From Agarophyton chilense (Eukaryota > Rhodophyta > Florideophyceae > Gracilariales > Gracilariaceae), in contig JARGXX010000095.1 of NCBI GenBank assembly GCA_030374765.1, positions 558,001 to 622,000 on the forward strand: a stretch of DNA of 64,000 bases, written 5' to 3'. Both the position numbers and the translations under genes were made by a program. How positions within the stretch are numbered: position 1 is the first letter of the stretch; each line of letters starts with the position of its first letter. Shown here piece after piece: positions 1 to 10,835 of the stretch. Under the pieces are notes generated by a model that was not told the origin of the DNA, did no database searches, and saw only the letters and a program-made list of their open reading frames with translations.

Positions 1-319
1 CGGGACAGGTTTCCATACTTCCCGTTTCTTCATGTTGTCCATCTCTTCTTCGATTGATTGAACCGAGTTCTTTGCATCCGGAGCACGCTTAGCCTCTTCA
101 TGAGTGTTGGGGTCATAAGAGGTCGAATCACTCAGCACGCTCTGTGCAATCAATGCAAGCGCAGTGTCCGGCTTGTACCGCGACGTCCGTTCACGAGTTC
201 TAGTAGATTTGTCGTAGCTTTGCAGGATAGTGAGTGACGTCTTCCGGGTCGTAAGTAAAATCTTGTTCGGCATCAATGAAAACATCCTCTTCTTTGGCCT
301 CTTGTTTCTTAACCTTATG
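1..319 (-). pseudogene. pol: Start of Ty1/copia reverse transcriptase, frameshifted
   Basis: The minus strand here reads an acidic linker (VFIDAEQDFTYDPEDV) and then, one frame over, a copia RT opening. The opening has an EEEMDNMKKREVWKPVP segment equivalent to the conserved 'E-M-x-N-x-x-W-x-LVP' start. The frame change lies around 190-240. The YVDD active site would be beyond position 1 and cannot be checked. Confidence 0.75.
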
Positions 320-1804
320 TTAAGTGCCTTTTCTGTCTTCTGCAATTGTCATTTCATCGGCGTGGGACTCTTCCCCCTCAGAACCTGTGATGTTCTCCTC
401 CAATGGAATCAATTCTTCAATGATAGAGACGACTGTAGACAAGTCAAGCTCTTGACAGTTCATCACCTTCCTGTTCCAATCTACGACAGATTCTTTGAAC
501 GATACATCCTTTGAGACAATGATTTTCGATGTTTCTGGTAGATACAATCTGTAACAGGTTCCCTTTTCGTAACCCACCAGCACTCCTCCCATGGAACGAG
601 CAATGTAATTGTCACTTTTTGTTCTTCTCTCCTTGGGTATGTGAACAAAACATTTTGTTCCAAATGTCCGAAGATGTGATATGTTCGGCCTGTCGCCCAT
701 GACCGCTTCGAGGGGAGTCACCTCGCGCTGATCGCTTCGCTTCGTGTACATTCGGTTGCGCAGGTAGTTCGCAGTAAGTACAGCTTCACCCCATAACTGA
801 CTGTAGCGAGGAGTTCCAGCCAATTTTAGCAGCATTGTCTGCGCTTTGTCATTGAGTGTTCGATTCAAACGTTCGGCTTTGCCGTTTGACTCTGGACTAT
901 ACGCTGATGAAGGCTCAAGAACAACCCCTTTGTCCTGTAACCACTTCGTGAATGAATTGGTCTCAATCTGGCCTGCATTATCGAACCGAAATCTCTTAAG
1001 CTTCAGTCTCGACTGAGTTTCAAACTCAGATATCATCTGCTTCAACGCATCCTCACAGGAGGACCTCTTTCTCAAGAACCTCACGGAGGACAGGCAGCTC
1101 TTGTCTTTATATGCCATCACAATATACCTTGCTCCAGAGAGAGACTGTATCTTGATTGGACCCATTACATCCGTATGAACGAGTTCTAGAATGCTCTTTG
1201 TCATCCTTTCGTTCTCAGTTATTGGCAGTCGGGATGCTTTGACTGCTTTGCCTAACGCACATGGCTCACAGTGAATCATCTTCTTGACTTCTTCCAACGA
1301 TACGCTCTTCACAATCATGAGCGTTTTTCGTAGATACTGGTAGCTGGGATGGCCCAATCTGTTGTGCCAAACCTTCGTAAAACTCTGATCATCATTGGAA
1401 ATCAATGCAGAATCCTCATCCTCTGATCGATGTGTTAGGAGTAGTTCATAGAGCCCTTCTTCGAGCTCTACAGCAATAGACAATTGTTTGTTACTACCAT
1501 ATACTTCTATCAACGCAACGCCGTTGTCAAACTCATCCGTAGTAAGCAGAATAGAGAGCCCTTTTCGCGTGATGGCGCTTACTGAGAGAAGGTTACACAT
1601 GAGCTTTGGAATAAATTGGACGTTTTCAAGATGAAGAGTCTCATCATTTGTTCGCACGCTCACGCTACATCGCACGTCTCCTCTGCCTTCAACCGACAAT
1701 TTCGCTCCGTTACCAACCGAGATGAACTTCTTTTCAGACCTCTTCACGGGAACACAGAAGTTCTTGAGGTCATTCATCATGTGAAAAGATGCGCCGGAGT
1801 CCAA
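320..1804 (-). pseudogene. pol: Ty1/copia protease and integrase part of Pol
   Basis: This is a 494-codon open frame in the same frame as gag. It opens with the retropepsin motif DSGAS, with the catalytic Asp at the second residue. A GAG-pre-integrase zinc-binding segment follows (WHNRLGHPSYQYL ... CEPCALGK), then the rve integrase core. All three catalytic acids are visible: Asp in HTDVMG, Asp in FDNAG and Glu in SPESNG. The integrase C-terminal GKGxxxR-like part (KCFVHIPKERRTK) precedes a TAA at 320-322. Domain integrity suggests inactivation after a period of purifying selection. The missing link to gag is a single TAG, so suppression of that codon cannot be excluded, though further lesions downstream argue for decay. 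Confidence 0.9.
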
Positions 1805-2785
1805 CTACCACTTGCTCTGTCGATTCCTCATCGTCTTCTGCCCTGCAACCGATAAATGATCAGCGCCAAACTCATCATCATCCTTGACATGAACTGGTGT
1901 CTCCAGGTATTCTTTGAATGCTATAGTGCTTGGAATGAAAGTGAAACATGCACTTCCATCGTCCTCTTCACCAGTCTCACGTGTGTTCTTCTGACTCTTC
2001 TCGTGTTTATTGGACCCTTTGTAGTTCTTAATCTCTGGATTGAACGAACAGTTGCGCTTCAAGTGTCCCTTCTTGTCACAAAAGTAGCATGTTCTGCCCG
2101 TTGACGAACCTCCATGCTTTGAAGAACCTCCATGCCTCTTCTGAAATCTGCCCACACTCCTTGCTCGGAAGGCTCTCGATCCATCATTTCCAGCCTTTAC
2201 TTCGTCCTTGGTTCGTTCGGCTTCATTCTGAATCAACATCGCCACTGCGTCATCATAGGTCTTCCCTGTGCCCTTGATGACTTCCTTCGTGACCTTAAAA
2301 TCGTTCAATAGACCTCTAAAGAGTGCCCCCAGTCGCTCTAGATCTGTTATATTATAGCCAATGCCCCGTATCTTAGACTAAAGTGCTGCTAGGCGACTTT
2401 TGTACTCCAAAACGCTCTCATTGGTGTTCATTGATAAGCCTTGGTGCGTTTCTAGTAACGCATCCACGCTCGCCTGCGATACCATTTGGAAGGTATTCTT
2501 GAGCTTGGTCCACATTACAGTGGGATCTTTTATGTCGATAACTGGTGCTACACAAGATTCGTGGACAGATAGCAATATACATGACAACGCAATATCTGAT
2601 CGCTGATCGTACTTCCATGCGGTTCTTGAATTCTCTTTCGGTAAGGGTTCTGTGCCGTCTACGATGCACCAGACTTCTTTTGCGCGCAAAACGAGTTCGA
2701 CCGTCTTCGACCAAATGAAATAGTTGTCTGCTTTGAGCAGCGGAACTCGCAGCTTCGAAACTTCAGTGAAGTCTTCGTTCATCAC
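1805..2785 (-). pseudogene. gag: Ty1/copia Gag (UBN2-type capsid plus CCHC zinc knuckle), interrupted
   Basis: Gag is the structural protein that forms the virus-like particle and packages element RNA. The first 135 codons (2785-2378) contain the LLKADNYFIWSKTVE and VMWTKLKNTFQ motifs typical of copia Gag (UBN2/DUF4219-like). An in-frame TAG at 2375-2377 follows, then 22 readable codons and the second part (2308-1805), which ends in a CX2CX4HX4C zinc knuckle (CYFCDKKGHLKRNC). The sense at the TAG was probably CAG, a C-to-T change. A second TAG at 1805-1807 separates Gag from the protease directly before LDSGAS. A homologous fragment lies on the other strand at 3.0-4.0 kb. As it stands it cannot make full-length Gag without readthrough. 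Confidence 0.88.
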
Positions 2786-2979
2786 GCACGGTTAGTTGTG
2801 TGGTATTCCACGCAGCAGTCGTCGCGTGGGCTTGGCCCATAGCCTCTTATTCAACGTTCTACAGATCTAAGTAAATCCCGGGGTTTACTGTTTGTTCAGG
2901 CTGCCCTTTATAGAAAGCCAAACTATCCTCCATCTTCAAATCAACGGTCACAGGCTTTTCAAAATTTGTATCTAGTTCC
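2786..2979. other. Junction between two oppositely oriented copia fragments; nothing recognised
   Basis: This short stretch separates the minus-strand gag start at 2785 from the plus-strand gag fragment. An LTR and primer-binding site for the first element would be expected here, but no TG...CA-bounded repeat was found elsewhere in the window to prove one. Confidence 0.4.
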
Positions 2980-3980
2980 TATCGTTTTGGTTACAAACTC
3001 TGCGCCTCTATTCCGATACAGTTCCTAAAAGCTGTATCCGTTCTTGTCGGATTGTAACGATCAATTCTCCAAGAACAAGAACATTGTGCTTTGTTTCACT
3101 CTAATTTCTGTGGACGAGTCGTGTGTGGCGCTTGTAATCGATATCGGAGGGCCGTCTGTCGTGTGGAAACGATTGAAGGAGAATATCCAAGTAATGCCCG
3201 AAGCCAGCATAGATGCACTAATGGATGAGTATTAGGACGATCGATTATCGTCTTCAGATACAGTACTGGAGTACATCAACCAATTGGAAGTGGTAGAGTC
3301 AAAGCTTAATTGCACTGAACGCGTGGTCGAAGATGATGACGAGCAATGTATGAGGTTTAGAGAACTGGTTCAGGATTTTGAAGTCACGGCTGAGGTAATT
3401 CGCGTGACAAGGAAAAGTATCATAGAAACTATACCCCTTTTGATTGCGAAAGAAGCGCAAATCCAACACGATGGTCCGAAAAGAACACAAAGAGGAATCT
3501 CGGCTTCGCAATTGTGCATGAAATGGGGCAAGTCGACGATAATTTGCTATTTATGTAACAAGAAAGTTCATGTAAAGAAGAATTTCTGGAAGAATCCCAA
3601 AGCATGGCATACAGAGCGGACAAGGGTATGAAAAAAAGGGGAATCAATCTTTTGACGAGAATACTATAGAGCACAATGCGTGTGTCTCCTTTATCGCCTC
3701 TCATTTTGTCGGTAAGCAAGCACAGTACGTCTACACAGTCAACCGGTGGTATATTGACTCTGGTGCTTAAAAAAACATGGCAAACCGCTACCAGACCTTC
3801 AATGGGGGTGCGCGGAGGCCCAATAGACGACCTTTATCGCTGGGAAATGGATCAAAGCTTTCTGACAAGAACCAAGAGAAATTGAATTTAGAATTGTAGA
3901 TGAAGGAAGAAAGGAGACAGATTAGTATGGATGATGTTCTGTACATACTCCAGCTGGTATGCAATCGTTTTGTATAGCTG
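2980..3980 (+). pseudogene. Second Ty1/copia fragment: gag, zinc knuckle and start of protease
   Basis: The plus-strand translation matches the Gag of the neighbouring minus-strand copia: SVDESCVALVIDI here against SVHESCVAPVIDI there, then a VLEY segment, then a knuckle (CYLCNKKVHVKKN) whose last cysteine has been lost. In another frame NRWYIDSGA marks the protease at about 3740-3770, directly followed by TAA, and a MDDVLYI segment (about 3927-3950) is the end of the protease. At least three stops or frameshifts are present. Integrase and RT are missing, so the copy is truncated on both sides. It is the same family as, but clearly diverged from, the copy at 0-2.8 kb. Confidence 0.8.
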
Positions 3981-4610
3981 GCTTTGGATAGTCACAGGAC
4001 TAGTTAAGGTTTTCCAGTATAGAAATTCTTTACCGACGCTATTAGTTGTCACCCTACCGCCTCAGGACGTGTTCCCGTTTATCGCACGCTCTCATGGCTT
4101 TCCCCGAGTGTGGTTCTCCTGTGCGTTTCACCATTCAACGGCTGCTTTATTTCTGCCTTTTCACTGTTGTCCCCCCCATTTCTCTGGAGTTAGCTTCCCT
4201 TCAATCTCTATCGCTCTCTTATCCCCAGCCTCTAGGTGTATAGATCTTCACCGTCTCCGGTTTTACCCCCTATATGAGTTCACGCTTGAGCCAGAGCTGA
4301 GGGCTCTGCCGGTGAGTTCACCTTCTTAGAAAGCTGGAATCTGAAATCCAGTAGATCTGCACCCTCGTGGGTTTTGCTGTACATTTTGGTCTCTCAAATT
4401 AGAAAGGGATCACAATCAAGCTCCTCGAATCAAGAATTCGGTATAGATCACTTGTATTTTCCTCTTTTAATTGTTTTCAATACACTTTCGTTCGCACTTT
4501 GCAGTTCCAGTGAGTACTACTTGAGTTTCCTATTATCAGTTGGTGAGGTACAGTATACAGACCCCTTCGTAGCCTCAAAAGACTCGCTCCAATAAACTGG
4601 ATGGTGACAG
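3981..4610. other. Unassigned sequence after copia fragment
   Basis: Open frames here (for example 3931-4329, plus) are rich in aromatic and serine codons and read like untranslated sequence. A CT-rich segment is evident. No domain, LTR partner or RNA gene was recognised. Confidence 0.3.
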
Positions 4611-4650
4611 CTCGTTTTCTTCGTCTCTTTTCCGTCTGGCAGCCCTAGAC

Positions 4651-5310
4651 ATGGAAACCAGGATGGAAGATCCGAAAACCCAGAATGCACGCTTGGCAGG
4701 ATCTGGACCTCTCCAGGTTGTTGTTCTGGAAGCCCTACCACCAGTGGTTGAAACCCCTTCATCACCGTCCCAGACGACCCTACACTCTGCAGATTACAAC
4801 TTTTTAGACGCTCGCGTGAACGTCGCCCGACTGGCTCACGTTCATCTTCCGAATCACGATACGAACCTACGACGCGAGGTTGAAGACACTGAGGCTGACT
4901 CGGAAAACTTTTGACTTCTCTCAGGGAAAAGAACTCGTGTTTGTAGAGCTTTCGTACCTCAAAGGCTCTCGTAGATAATTATCAACGATTTGTGGAAAAT
5001 GTTTTGGTCTCGGCGAAAAGAAACTTCTCTCCTTCAGACTCCTTGGAAGCCATCATATATATCTACGCAGAAGCTGGTTGTGCTGGACGGAATGCCTTTC
5101 ATTCGGAGATGTCTGTTTATTTATCCGAGAAACGGCCCCGTCGTTAGTCCAGAAAAAAGTCTGGCCACTACCCGCACTCCCCAGATGCTCATTTTTACCA
5201 TACGATTCTTCGTCGTCTTCTTCACACGGATATTCGGAGGATGGAAAACGTCGGCATCGTTTCAGTTCGTCGAGTTTGAAGATTACATAAGCCCCTTACG
5301 ACGCCATACG
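4651..5310 (+). pseudogene. Unrecognised decayed reading frame
   Basis: An 87-codon frame (4651-4914) runs into further coding-like sequence in another frame at about 4975-5130. The translated composition, with mixed charged residues and a YIYAEAGCAG segment, is protein-like rather than random. No family is recognised. It ends just before the 5' LTR of the GalEa-like element at 5338, so it belongs to older DNA into which that element jumped. It could be the gag of yet another retroelement. Confidence is low. Confidence 0.25.
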
Positions 5311-5337
5311 AACCCGGAAGAAGGGTAACAAAAATCT

Positions 5338-5567
5338 TGGATATGAATGTCGTTGACGTCGTGAAAGATATGTAATCGACAAGAGAGAACTGATTTTACA
5401 TTGCAACTGGTCAGAAATTTATTTGTATTCAAACTTTACTACGTGATAGTTGTGTGTCTAGCATATAAACCCAACTGTGTGCTACTTGGAGTCATCTGAC
5501 TACCCCCAGACAGCTACATTGTATCCCTAGTTGTCTTAGATCCTACTTAGTATACGATTACTGCTCA
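5338..5567 (+). repeat. 5' LTR of the GalEa-like copia element
   Basis: This 230-bp direct repeat of 10049-10277 starts TGGATATG and ends CTGCTCA, so it has the usual TG...CA ends. Shared blocks include TGTAATCGACA, ATTACATTGCAAC and TGTATCCCTAGTTGTC. Its inner edge should adjoin a primer-binding site at 5568, but I could not match that sequence to a tRNA. Confidence 0.88.
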
Positions 5568-5589
5568 GTACTTAGTTTATGGGCCCAGC

Positions 5590-6480
5590 ACCAATGTCCT
5601 TGCCAGCCAGGTACACCAAACCGTCTACGTTTTTCTTGGGACCTGAAGAGAGTGTTCTGGACTGATGGCAAGGGCAATTAAGAAGAGTAAGCGAAATCCG
5701 TGGTGCTGTGGACCTGGTTCGCCGACAACATGCAAGATTCCAACTCGAATAAGATTGACGTTTCACTCAGAGGTATTATGCTCAAGTCTCTGTTGTACGA
5801 GAGAGCGAAAGATTTTTGTTCATCAATCACGGACGACGTCGTTTCGTCTGAAACTGGTGCAAAAGGCATCGTAGATGCAGTTTAAATGCGCTACTCACTT
5901 TTGGTTGTGAGTGAAGTTTATGGAAGCTTTATTGGACTGCTTCAAGTTAAGCGGGATAACAACGAGTCGTTCAAAATCTTTCAACTCCGTTTTGATGCAC
6001 AAGCATCAAAATTCAAGTCACAATCAGGGTCGGCCATGTTGCCAGAAGCGCTCACAGCGTTTATGCTGTTGGAAAATATTGCCGTCGATAATAGACAACG
6101 CGTATCTGTCCTTGCGGCGGCGTGGAGTGACAGCACTCTCTCTGCAGACGCCACCACAATCGAGTACCTCTACTCCGTGAAATACGAGAAGATTGCCTCA
6201 GTTCTTCGGCAATGTGATGACATTAATGTCTCAATCACAATCGGAACGCCGAAAGGGCAATCCTTGGATGCGAGCGCTGCTTCAATTCCGTCTCGCAACA
6301 CGCACTGCCTTGACATCTTTGGAAATCGGATTTCACCGACTTTAAAGATTCCTTGCGACTTCTGCAGAACATTCGGGCTTTGGAAGCGAAATCACAATGC
6401 TGACAGCTAGTTTCCGTCACATATACGCGGCGTCGACGCACCTGTGTCGTGGAAGAGCGGCCAGCATGGTTCTGGCCAAA
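5590..6480 (+). pseudogene. gag: Gag of GalEa-like copia element
   Basis: The longest open piece is 5886-6410 (174 codons). It contains FQLRFDAQASKFKS, LPEALTAFMLLENIAVD and YEKIASVLRQCD, which I recognise as the conserved Gag core of GalEa-like copia elements. Upstream residues (5590-5885) continue the protein in shifted frames with several stops. After 6300 a former zinc-knuckle region is barely readable. Gag would assemble the virus-like particle. The present copy is non-functional. Confidence 0.7.
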
Positions 6481-7700
6481 GCAGCAACTCAAGTGAGGGC
6501 AACAAAATCAAAGTGTCCCTTAACTCAGCTACCCTCGTCTGTTCAAATTTGAACTACTCCGTCAGCCCCGGGCCAAAGAAGCTCGGGCAAATCCTTGGAG
6601 ACAGTGCGCCATGCTCGGAGATCGGTCAAGTTGAGTTGCAACTTATCGCTTTGGAACTTGGGATTCCGAAACGCATCCAGTTGGACTCGATTACATTCTC
6701 GTTGAAAGGTCACAATCGTTGGCATTACAGCATTGGAAACCACGCCAGCTCGAAGAGAAGGATTCTAGGATCAGTTACTCTAAGTGCCACTTCTGACATC
6801 GGATCAGACGTTCCCATCACCAACCTAGTCTTAGAAGGCTCTTTGCAGTGGGTGATTGGCTGGACTACCATTATCCACCTTGGCAAAAATGCCTTGTGCT
6901 TTGAATCAAGAGAAGAAGCTGATTCGATCAGCATAACTGATGTTAGCTCTCTTAGCTACATACCCGTCGAGCGGTTCACGTCATCGGCCAAATATCTTGG
7001 CTCAGCTCTGCATTGTTTATCATCTGTGATGTTCGAGAAGTCGCCAGGGGCGGATATCAAGGTCACAGTGGATAAAGTACACCATCATGTCTGCGGCCGT
7101 GCGTGTTTTTTCGACTTCAAGTTTCTGCTTGAAAGACATGAACTATGGAATTTGGCAGTGTCGAAATTCATTGCTGAGCAGGTAGACGAATGCAATGCAT
7201 ACAGATCAGCTTCCCCCCACCACCAACCCGAAAAGTATCGATAAGAACAGTTCCAAAGTCATTTTATGACGTAGTGTGAATTGATCATCTGTTTCTCGAC
7301 GAGATATGCATTTTGCATACCATGGATCTCGTCTCGGAATACTCAGCTGCTTTCTTGTCGGGACAACAGCTCTGCGTGAAGCTGTAATTGGCTTTGAAGC
7401 CAAATGGGTGTCTGAATTTTGGTATCTATCGGCAGTTCGCGGCGACAAAGCGTTTACTGTCAGCGTGTTCCGCAACTACTGTTAGTCACTGAACATCCCT
7501 CTCCATACTGCATCGCCACGTCAGAATGCTGAAAATGCCATTGAAAGTAAGCATACAATAATCAGGAGCGTATTTCTGCGGCTGAAGGCTGCAACAGTGG
7601 ACTCCTTCAGTACAGCGTGTGCTGCGTACAAGGCGGTACTCATTTCAATGAAATGTAGGGCAATAAAAAGTTTTCTGCATTCGAAATGACAAAAGGGTTC
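6444..7700 (+). pseudogene. pol: Protease and start of integrase, GalEa-like copia
   Basis: A 266-codon open frame (6444-7244) contains a retropepsin-like region. The usual D-S/T-G active site appears changed to GDSAPCSEIGQVEL, the GalEa-style 'DSGAP-S-IG' motif with residues lost. It is followed by WHYSIGNHASSKRRILGSV and LVLEGSLQWVIG. From 7380 to 7580 shifted frames give the integrase core: AVRGDKAFT with the second catalytic Asp, and ENAIESKHTIIRSVFLRL with the catalytic Glu. Several frameshifts and stops separate the pieces. Confidence 0.72.
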
Positions 7701-8168
7701 ACCAAGCCCATTGCCGCCACTCCCTGTGACAATTCAGTGCCGGTAGTCGTCATGGAGGCAAGAAAACAGTTCATAGCTAGGAGGAAGCTGAACAGAATTA
7801 TCAAAACAAAGGCGAGTGCAGTGTTTCCTTTCTCACCCGAAGACCTTGTCAAAGTGTACCTCAAGCTTGAGAAATACAAACGAGAAAAATGGTCACTTCC
7901 AAAGACAGTGACATGTTTCAATAAAGATGGCATGATCGTCATTGTACCAGGAAAGAATGGCAGGTTAATGACAGCCTCTTTTGGAAACACCTGCATGCCA
8001 CTACCGGAAAATAGCTTTTCCCAGCTAGTGCAAGATGGGTTAGATGCAATCAGGGAATATGCCGGCACTGATATAGTGATACCACAGAGTAGTGGCACTA
8101 ACATGTCGACATCTTCTGACAGCATGTCGATCACAAGATCGACAACGATGCTGATTTCGAAGCAGTAG
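7686..8168 (+). pseudogene. Integrase C-terminal region, GalEa-like copia
   Basis: This 160-codon frame starts MTKGFTKPI and includes a run of basic and hydrophobic residues (EARKQFIARRKLNRII) of the type that follows the integrase core in GalEa-like elements. A Ser/Thr-rich tail follows. It lies between integrase core and RT, with no other gene between. No catalytic residues are expected here. The assignment rests on position and lineage resemblance. Confidence 0.6.
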
Positions 8169-8462
8169 ACGATTCGGGCAATGATACAAACGTCAGAGAT
8201 CGCGTAAAGACCTACTGGCCACTTAATGATCGGTTCTACCGTAAGGTGATTTACTCTGCTGAAAACCATGGACAAAAGAACGTCCATTATGACGATGGCG
8301 GTAAAGAAGGCCTACACATGACCAAGTAAGTTTGGAATTATATCGAAAGCCTGTCGCCAAGCCTACCCGCAACCTCATATAAGATCAAAAAAGACTGGAA
8401 GTGAAAGCCAAGAGGCTACAGTGTTGCACTAATTACATGGACATTTTGGCAATAAGCCGTTT

Positions 8463-9413
8463 TTGGAGCACCACACCCAAGGTTTCGAGCAATATCTAAT
8501 GGTGAATTTTTACAAGAAAAAGGAGGAAAGCTTCTTAAAAATGGCTAAGCCCGTGCTCCGCAGACTCGTGTCACCTGGTGCCAACATTTTTAGCAGCCAC
8601 ACGCTCTATAATATTAAACATAAAGACGATGGGAGTTTGAAACTCAAAGCAAGCAAAGCGCCTCGTGGAAATGAAGATGACCTCAAAGATGTGTTGAGCA
8701 AAGACTGCTCAACATGCTCCCCCACGGGATTGAAAATACTAGAAAGCATTGTGTCACTGCACGGATGGACATTGCATAAAGCAGATGTCACAGCAGCATT
8801 CCTGTAAACAGGACAAGCCCAAAGAGACGTATTCGTACGCCCGCCCAAAGAAAGAAAACTGAATGCTACGCATGTTTGGCTACTTCTGACGGCAGCATAT
8901 GGGCTTGTTAACGCAAGTGCAAAATGGCAGAATGCGTCAGACGGTGTGATGCGGCAGATTGGTTTAATTCAATCTACATATGTCCCGCGGTTATTCTACA
9001 AAAAGCATAATAGAATATTGGAGCTTAAATTAGCCAAGATAGTTGATGATTTGAAAGCTGCAGGCTTCTGCAACAGAGTAGAACATTTCCTTGGAGAGTT
9101 TACTGAAAAGTTTACACTCGGAGTGGTCAACGAAGTTCCAGAAAAACTGAGGTTTTTCGGAATCAAATCGATACAGTACGATGACTTTACAGTGGAGACC
9201 AAATCAGACGACAAAATGGACGGAGTAACAGAGTATCCTGTACCCCGTCCGAGAAAAAAGGAGTATCATGATGCGCTCAACAAGATTAAGAAAAGTGCAT
9301 ATGCCTCCGTGAACAACTCAGTAAACTGGATAGGAACGGTAGCTTCCCGATGTGCGCTTTCTACAGTAGCTATCTGCAACAAAAAGCACCAGGCCTACGC
9401 GTATCACACTTGA
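8463..9413 (+). pseudogene. pol: Reverse transcriptase, GalEa-like copia
   Basis: RT copies element RNA into DNA. Visible copia RT landmarks are the LHKADVTAAFL block (first catalytic Asp, at about 8770-8807), interrupted by TAA just before TGQAQRDVFVRPP, then LLLTAAYGLVNASAKWQ, then the active-site region where KIVDD stands for the usual x-x-DD (about 9035-9050), then LRFFGIKSIQYDD. The connection domain follows. At least two stops or frameshifts occur (8805, 8940). Order and spacing are those of an intact RT about 300 codons long. Confidence 0.82.
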
Positions 9414-9499
9414 TCTAATAGATCATTACTGTTCGTAAGCTGAAAAAGCTAGGCATCACAATGACCTACCTAAAACCTACCGATCGCAAAAACATGATT

Positions 9500-10015
9500 A
9501 AAATATTCTAGTATTCTCCGACGCATCAAGAATTGATGACGTCGGGCAGCTCGGCATAGTCATCGGACTACAGATTGGACCGATGGTGAAGGATGCCTTT
9601 TAACACGTTATATCGTGGATGTCGCACAAAGCTAAACGACCTGTTCAGAGCGTACCCGCGGCAGAGATTTTCGCAGATGGTTAAGGCATCGTAGAAGGGA
9701 AGACCGTAAGGAACGCATATCGCGAGCTACTGGACGTTGACATCAGCCTGAAGATACTAGTCGATTCTAAAGACTCGTTTACGTCAATGGCAACGCAAAC
9801 GAACTACATTGACAAATCCAGTAGAGGAGATGTCAGCAGCGTACGCTTTAAGTTCGAGACTGGATGCAGAGAATCGATTTCATAGATACCGGAATCTATC
9901 AACTTAGCAGATCCTCTTACGAAGAAAGATAGTAGTCTAACTGATGCTCTACAATTGACACTATACACTTGTCGACTGAACAATGACCTCAGTGAAGTAT
10001 CGGAAACCAAAAACT
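9500..10015 (+). pseudogene. RNase H domain, GalEa-like copia
   Basis: Interrupted plus-strand frames give VFSDASRIDDVGQLG (first RNase H Asp), AAEIFADG, then TNYIDKSSRGD, and at the end ESINLADPLTKKDSSLTDAL. The 'ADPLTK' motif is the hallmark end of copia Pol. RNase H removes the RNA strand during reverse transcription. A purine-rich tract (10037-10048) and the 3' LTR follow at once. Confidence 0.78.
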
Positions 10016-10036
10016 CGGAGAAAATTTTGGGTCAAC

Positions 10037-10048
10037 AAGGAAGAGAGA
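10037..10048 (+). promoter_or_regulatory. Polypurine tract of GalEa-like copia
   Basis: AAGGAAGAGAGA abuts the TGGATATG start of the 3' LTR. This is the expected place and composition for the plus-strand primer of reverse transcription. Confidence 0.75.
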
Positions 10049-10277
10049 TGGATATGAATGTCGTTGATGTCTTGAAAAACATGTAATCGACACGAGAGAA
10101 CTGATATTACATTGCAACCGGTCAGACATTTGTTTGTATTCAAAGTTTATTACGTAACAGTTGTCGTACTAGCATATGAACACAACTGACTGCTACTTTG
10201 TGTCATCTGACTACCTCAGACAGCTACACTGTATCCCTAGTTGTCTCAGATCCTACTTAGTACACGAATACTGCTCA
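10049..10277 (+). repeat. 3' LTR of the GalEa-like copia element
   Basis: This is the partner of 5338-5567, with the same TG start and CTGCTCA end and about 28 visible differences over 230 bp. The sequence AAAAT follows the LTR, and AAAAT also occurs two bases before the 5' LTR, which does not qualify as a clean target duplication. Confidence 0.87.
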
Positions 10278-10489
10278 AAAATTTCTGGACTGAATGAATT
10301 AAAGCTTCCGAACTAGTCTTAGAGGTAGCTGTTATCGTGTGATTTTTATTGTTTGGGAACATTCATTTGAGCCCGCAACTCTGAAAGTATTGGAAAGCTT
10401 AGATAATATAAGCGAAGACTTTAAATTACAATGACTAAGAGATATTTAAACTGTTTTTAAACAAATTATCGTGCTGAATTTTCTTGCGA

Positions 10490-10835
10490 CGTACATTCAT
10501 GAATCCAGGCCACTCGACAGAAGTGAGGAACAGTTGAAGCTGTTCATCCAATATTACTTCAAAGTCATGGAAAGAGATTTGTTCAACTCCGTCCACGTGT
10601 CAAATAGAGATTTGGAAAGTCAAATAGCATGATATCCGGAAGCAGTTAAATACCTGCTTGGTTCAAATGAAACCGAAAAGGCCATCCACAAAGCACCCCT
10701 CGTACTGAGCAGTACGACGCTAAGGAAAAAATCAAAGAAAACGGGTTCTTTAACGCGTTTAGATAAAGCGATCCACCTCTGCGGTAATCCTTTTCACTTG
10801 AAAAAGAGCTGTGCAATATTTACGGAATGATTGAA
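10490..10835 (+). pseudogene. Retroelement Gag fragment with damaged zinc knuckle
   Basis: One plus-strand frame reads from about 10490 to 10828 with a single stop. It has a capsid-like helical stretch (LKLFIQYYFKVMERDLF ... YPEAVKYLLGSN) and ends in HLCGNPFHLKKSC, a CX2CX4HX4C knuckle whose first Cys is missing. It is a different family from the GalEa-like element just upstream, so it is a separate remnant. Confidence 0.5.

Larger units (their letters stand above)
1..2785 (-). mobile_element. Decayed Ty1/copia retrotransposon (gag to start of RT), cut by the window edge
   Basis: Read on the minus strand, the order is gag (UBN2-type), zinc knuckle, aspartic protease, integrase and then the first residues of reverse transcriptase, which is the Ty1/copia gene order (PR-IN-RT). 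One frame stays open from 2785 to about 240 except for two TAG codons and one TAA codon, and is followed by a frameshift. No LTR was recognised upstream (2786 and higher), and the RT-RNase H end lies outside the window. The element is an inactive copy. Confidence 0.9.
5338..10277 (+). mobile_element. Full-length, decayed GalEa/PyRE-like Ty1/copia retrotransposon
   Basis: The 4.94-kb element is bounded by two direct repeats of about 230 bp (5338-5567 and 10049-10277). Both begin TGGATATGAATG and end TACTGCTCA. Inside, on the plus strand, come gag, an unusual protease, integrase, RT and RNase H, in Ty1/copia order. The protein style (Gag with LPEAxTAxMLL, an RT ending RFFGI...DD) matches the GalEa-like copia lineage known from red algae (PyRE of Porphyra) and some animals. 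By eye the LTRs differ at roughly 12% of positions, which fits the many stops. No clear target duplication was found. Confidence 0.85.

Noticed and set aside
1616..2277. Plus-strand frames across the left copia element
   Set aside because: They are antisense shadows of clearly assigned gag and protease sequence.
5331..10282. AAAAT as target duplication of the GalEa-like element
   Set aside because: The left copy is separated from the LTR by two bases, so it does not abut as required; A-rich words are common here.
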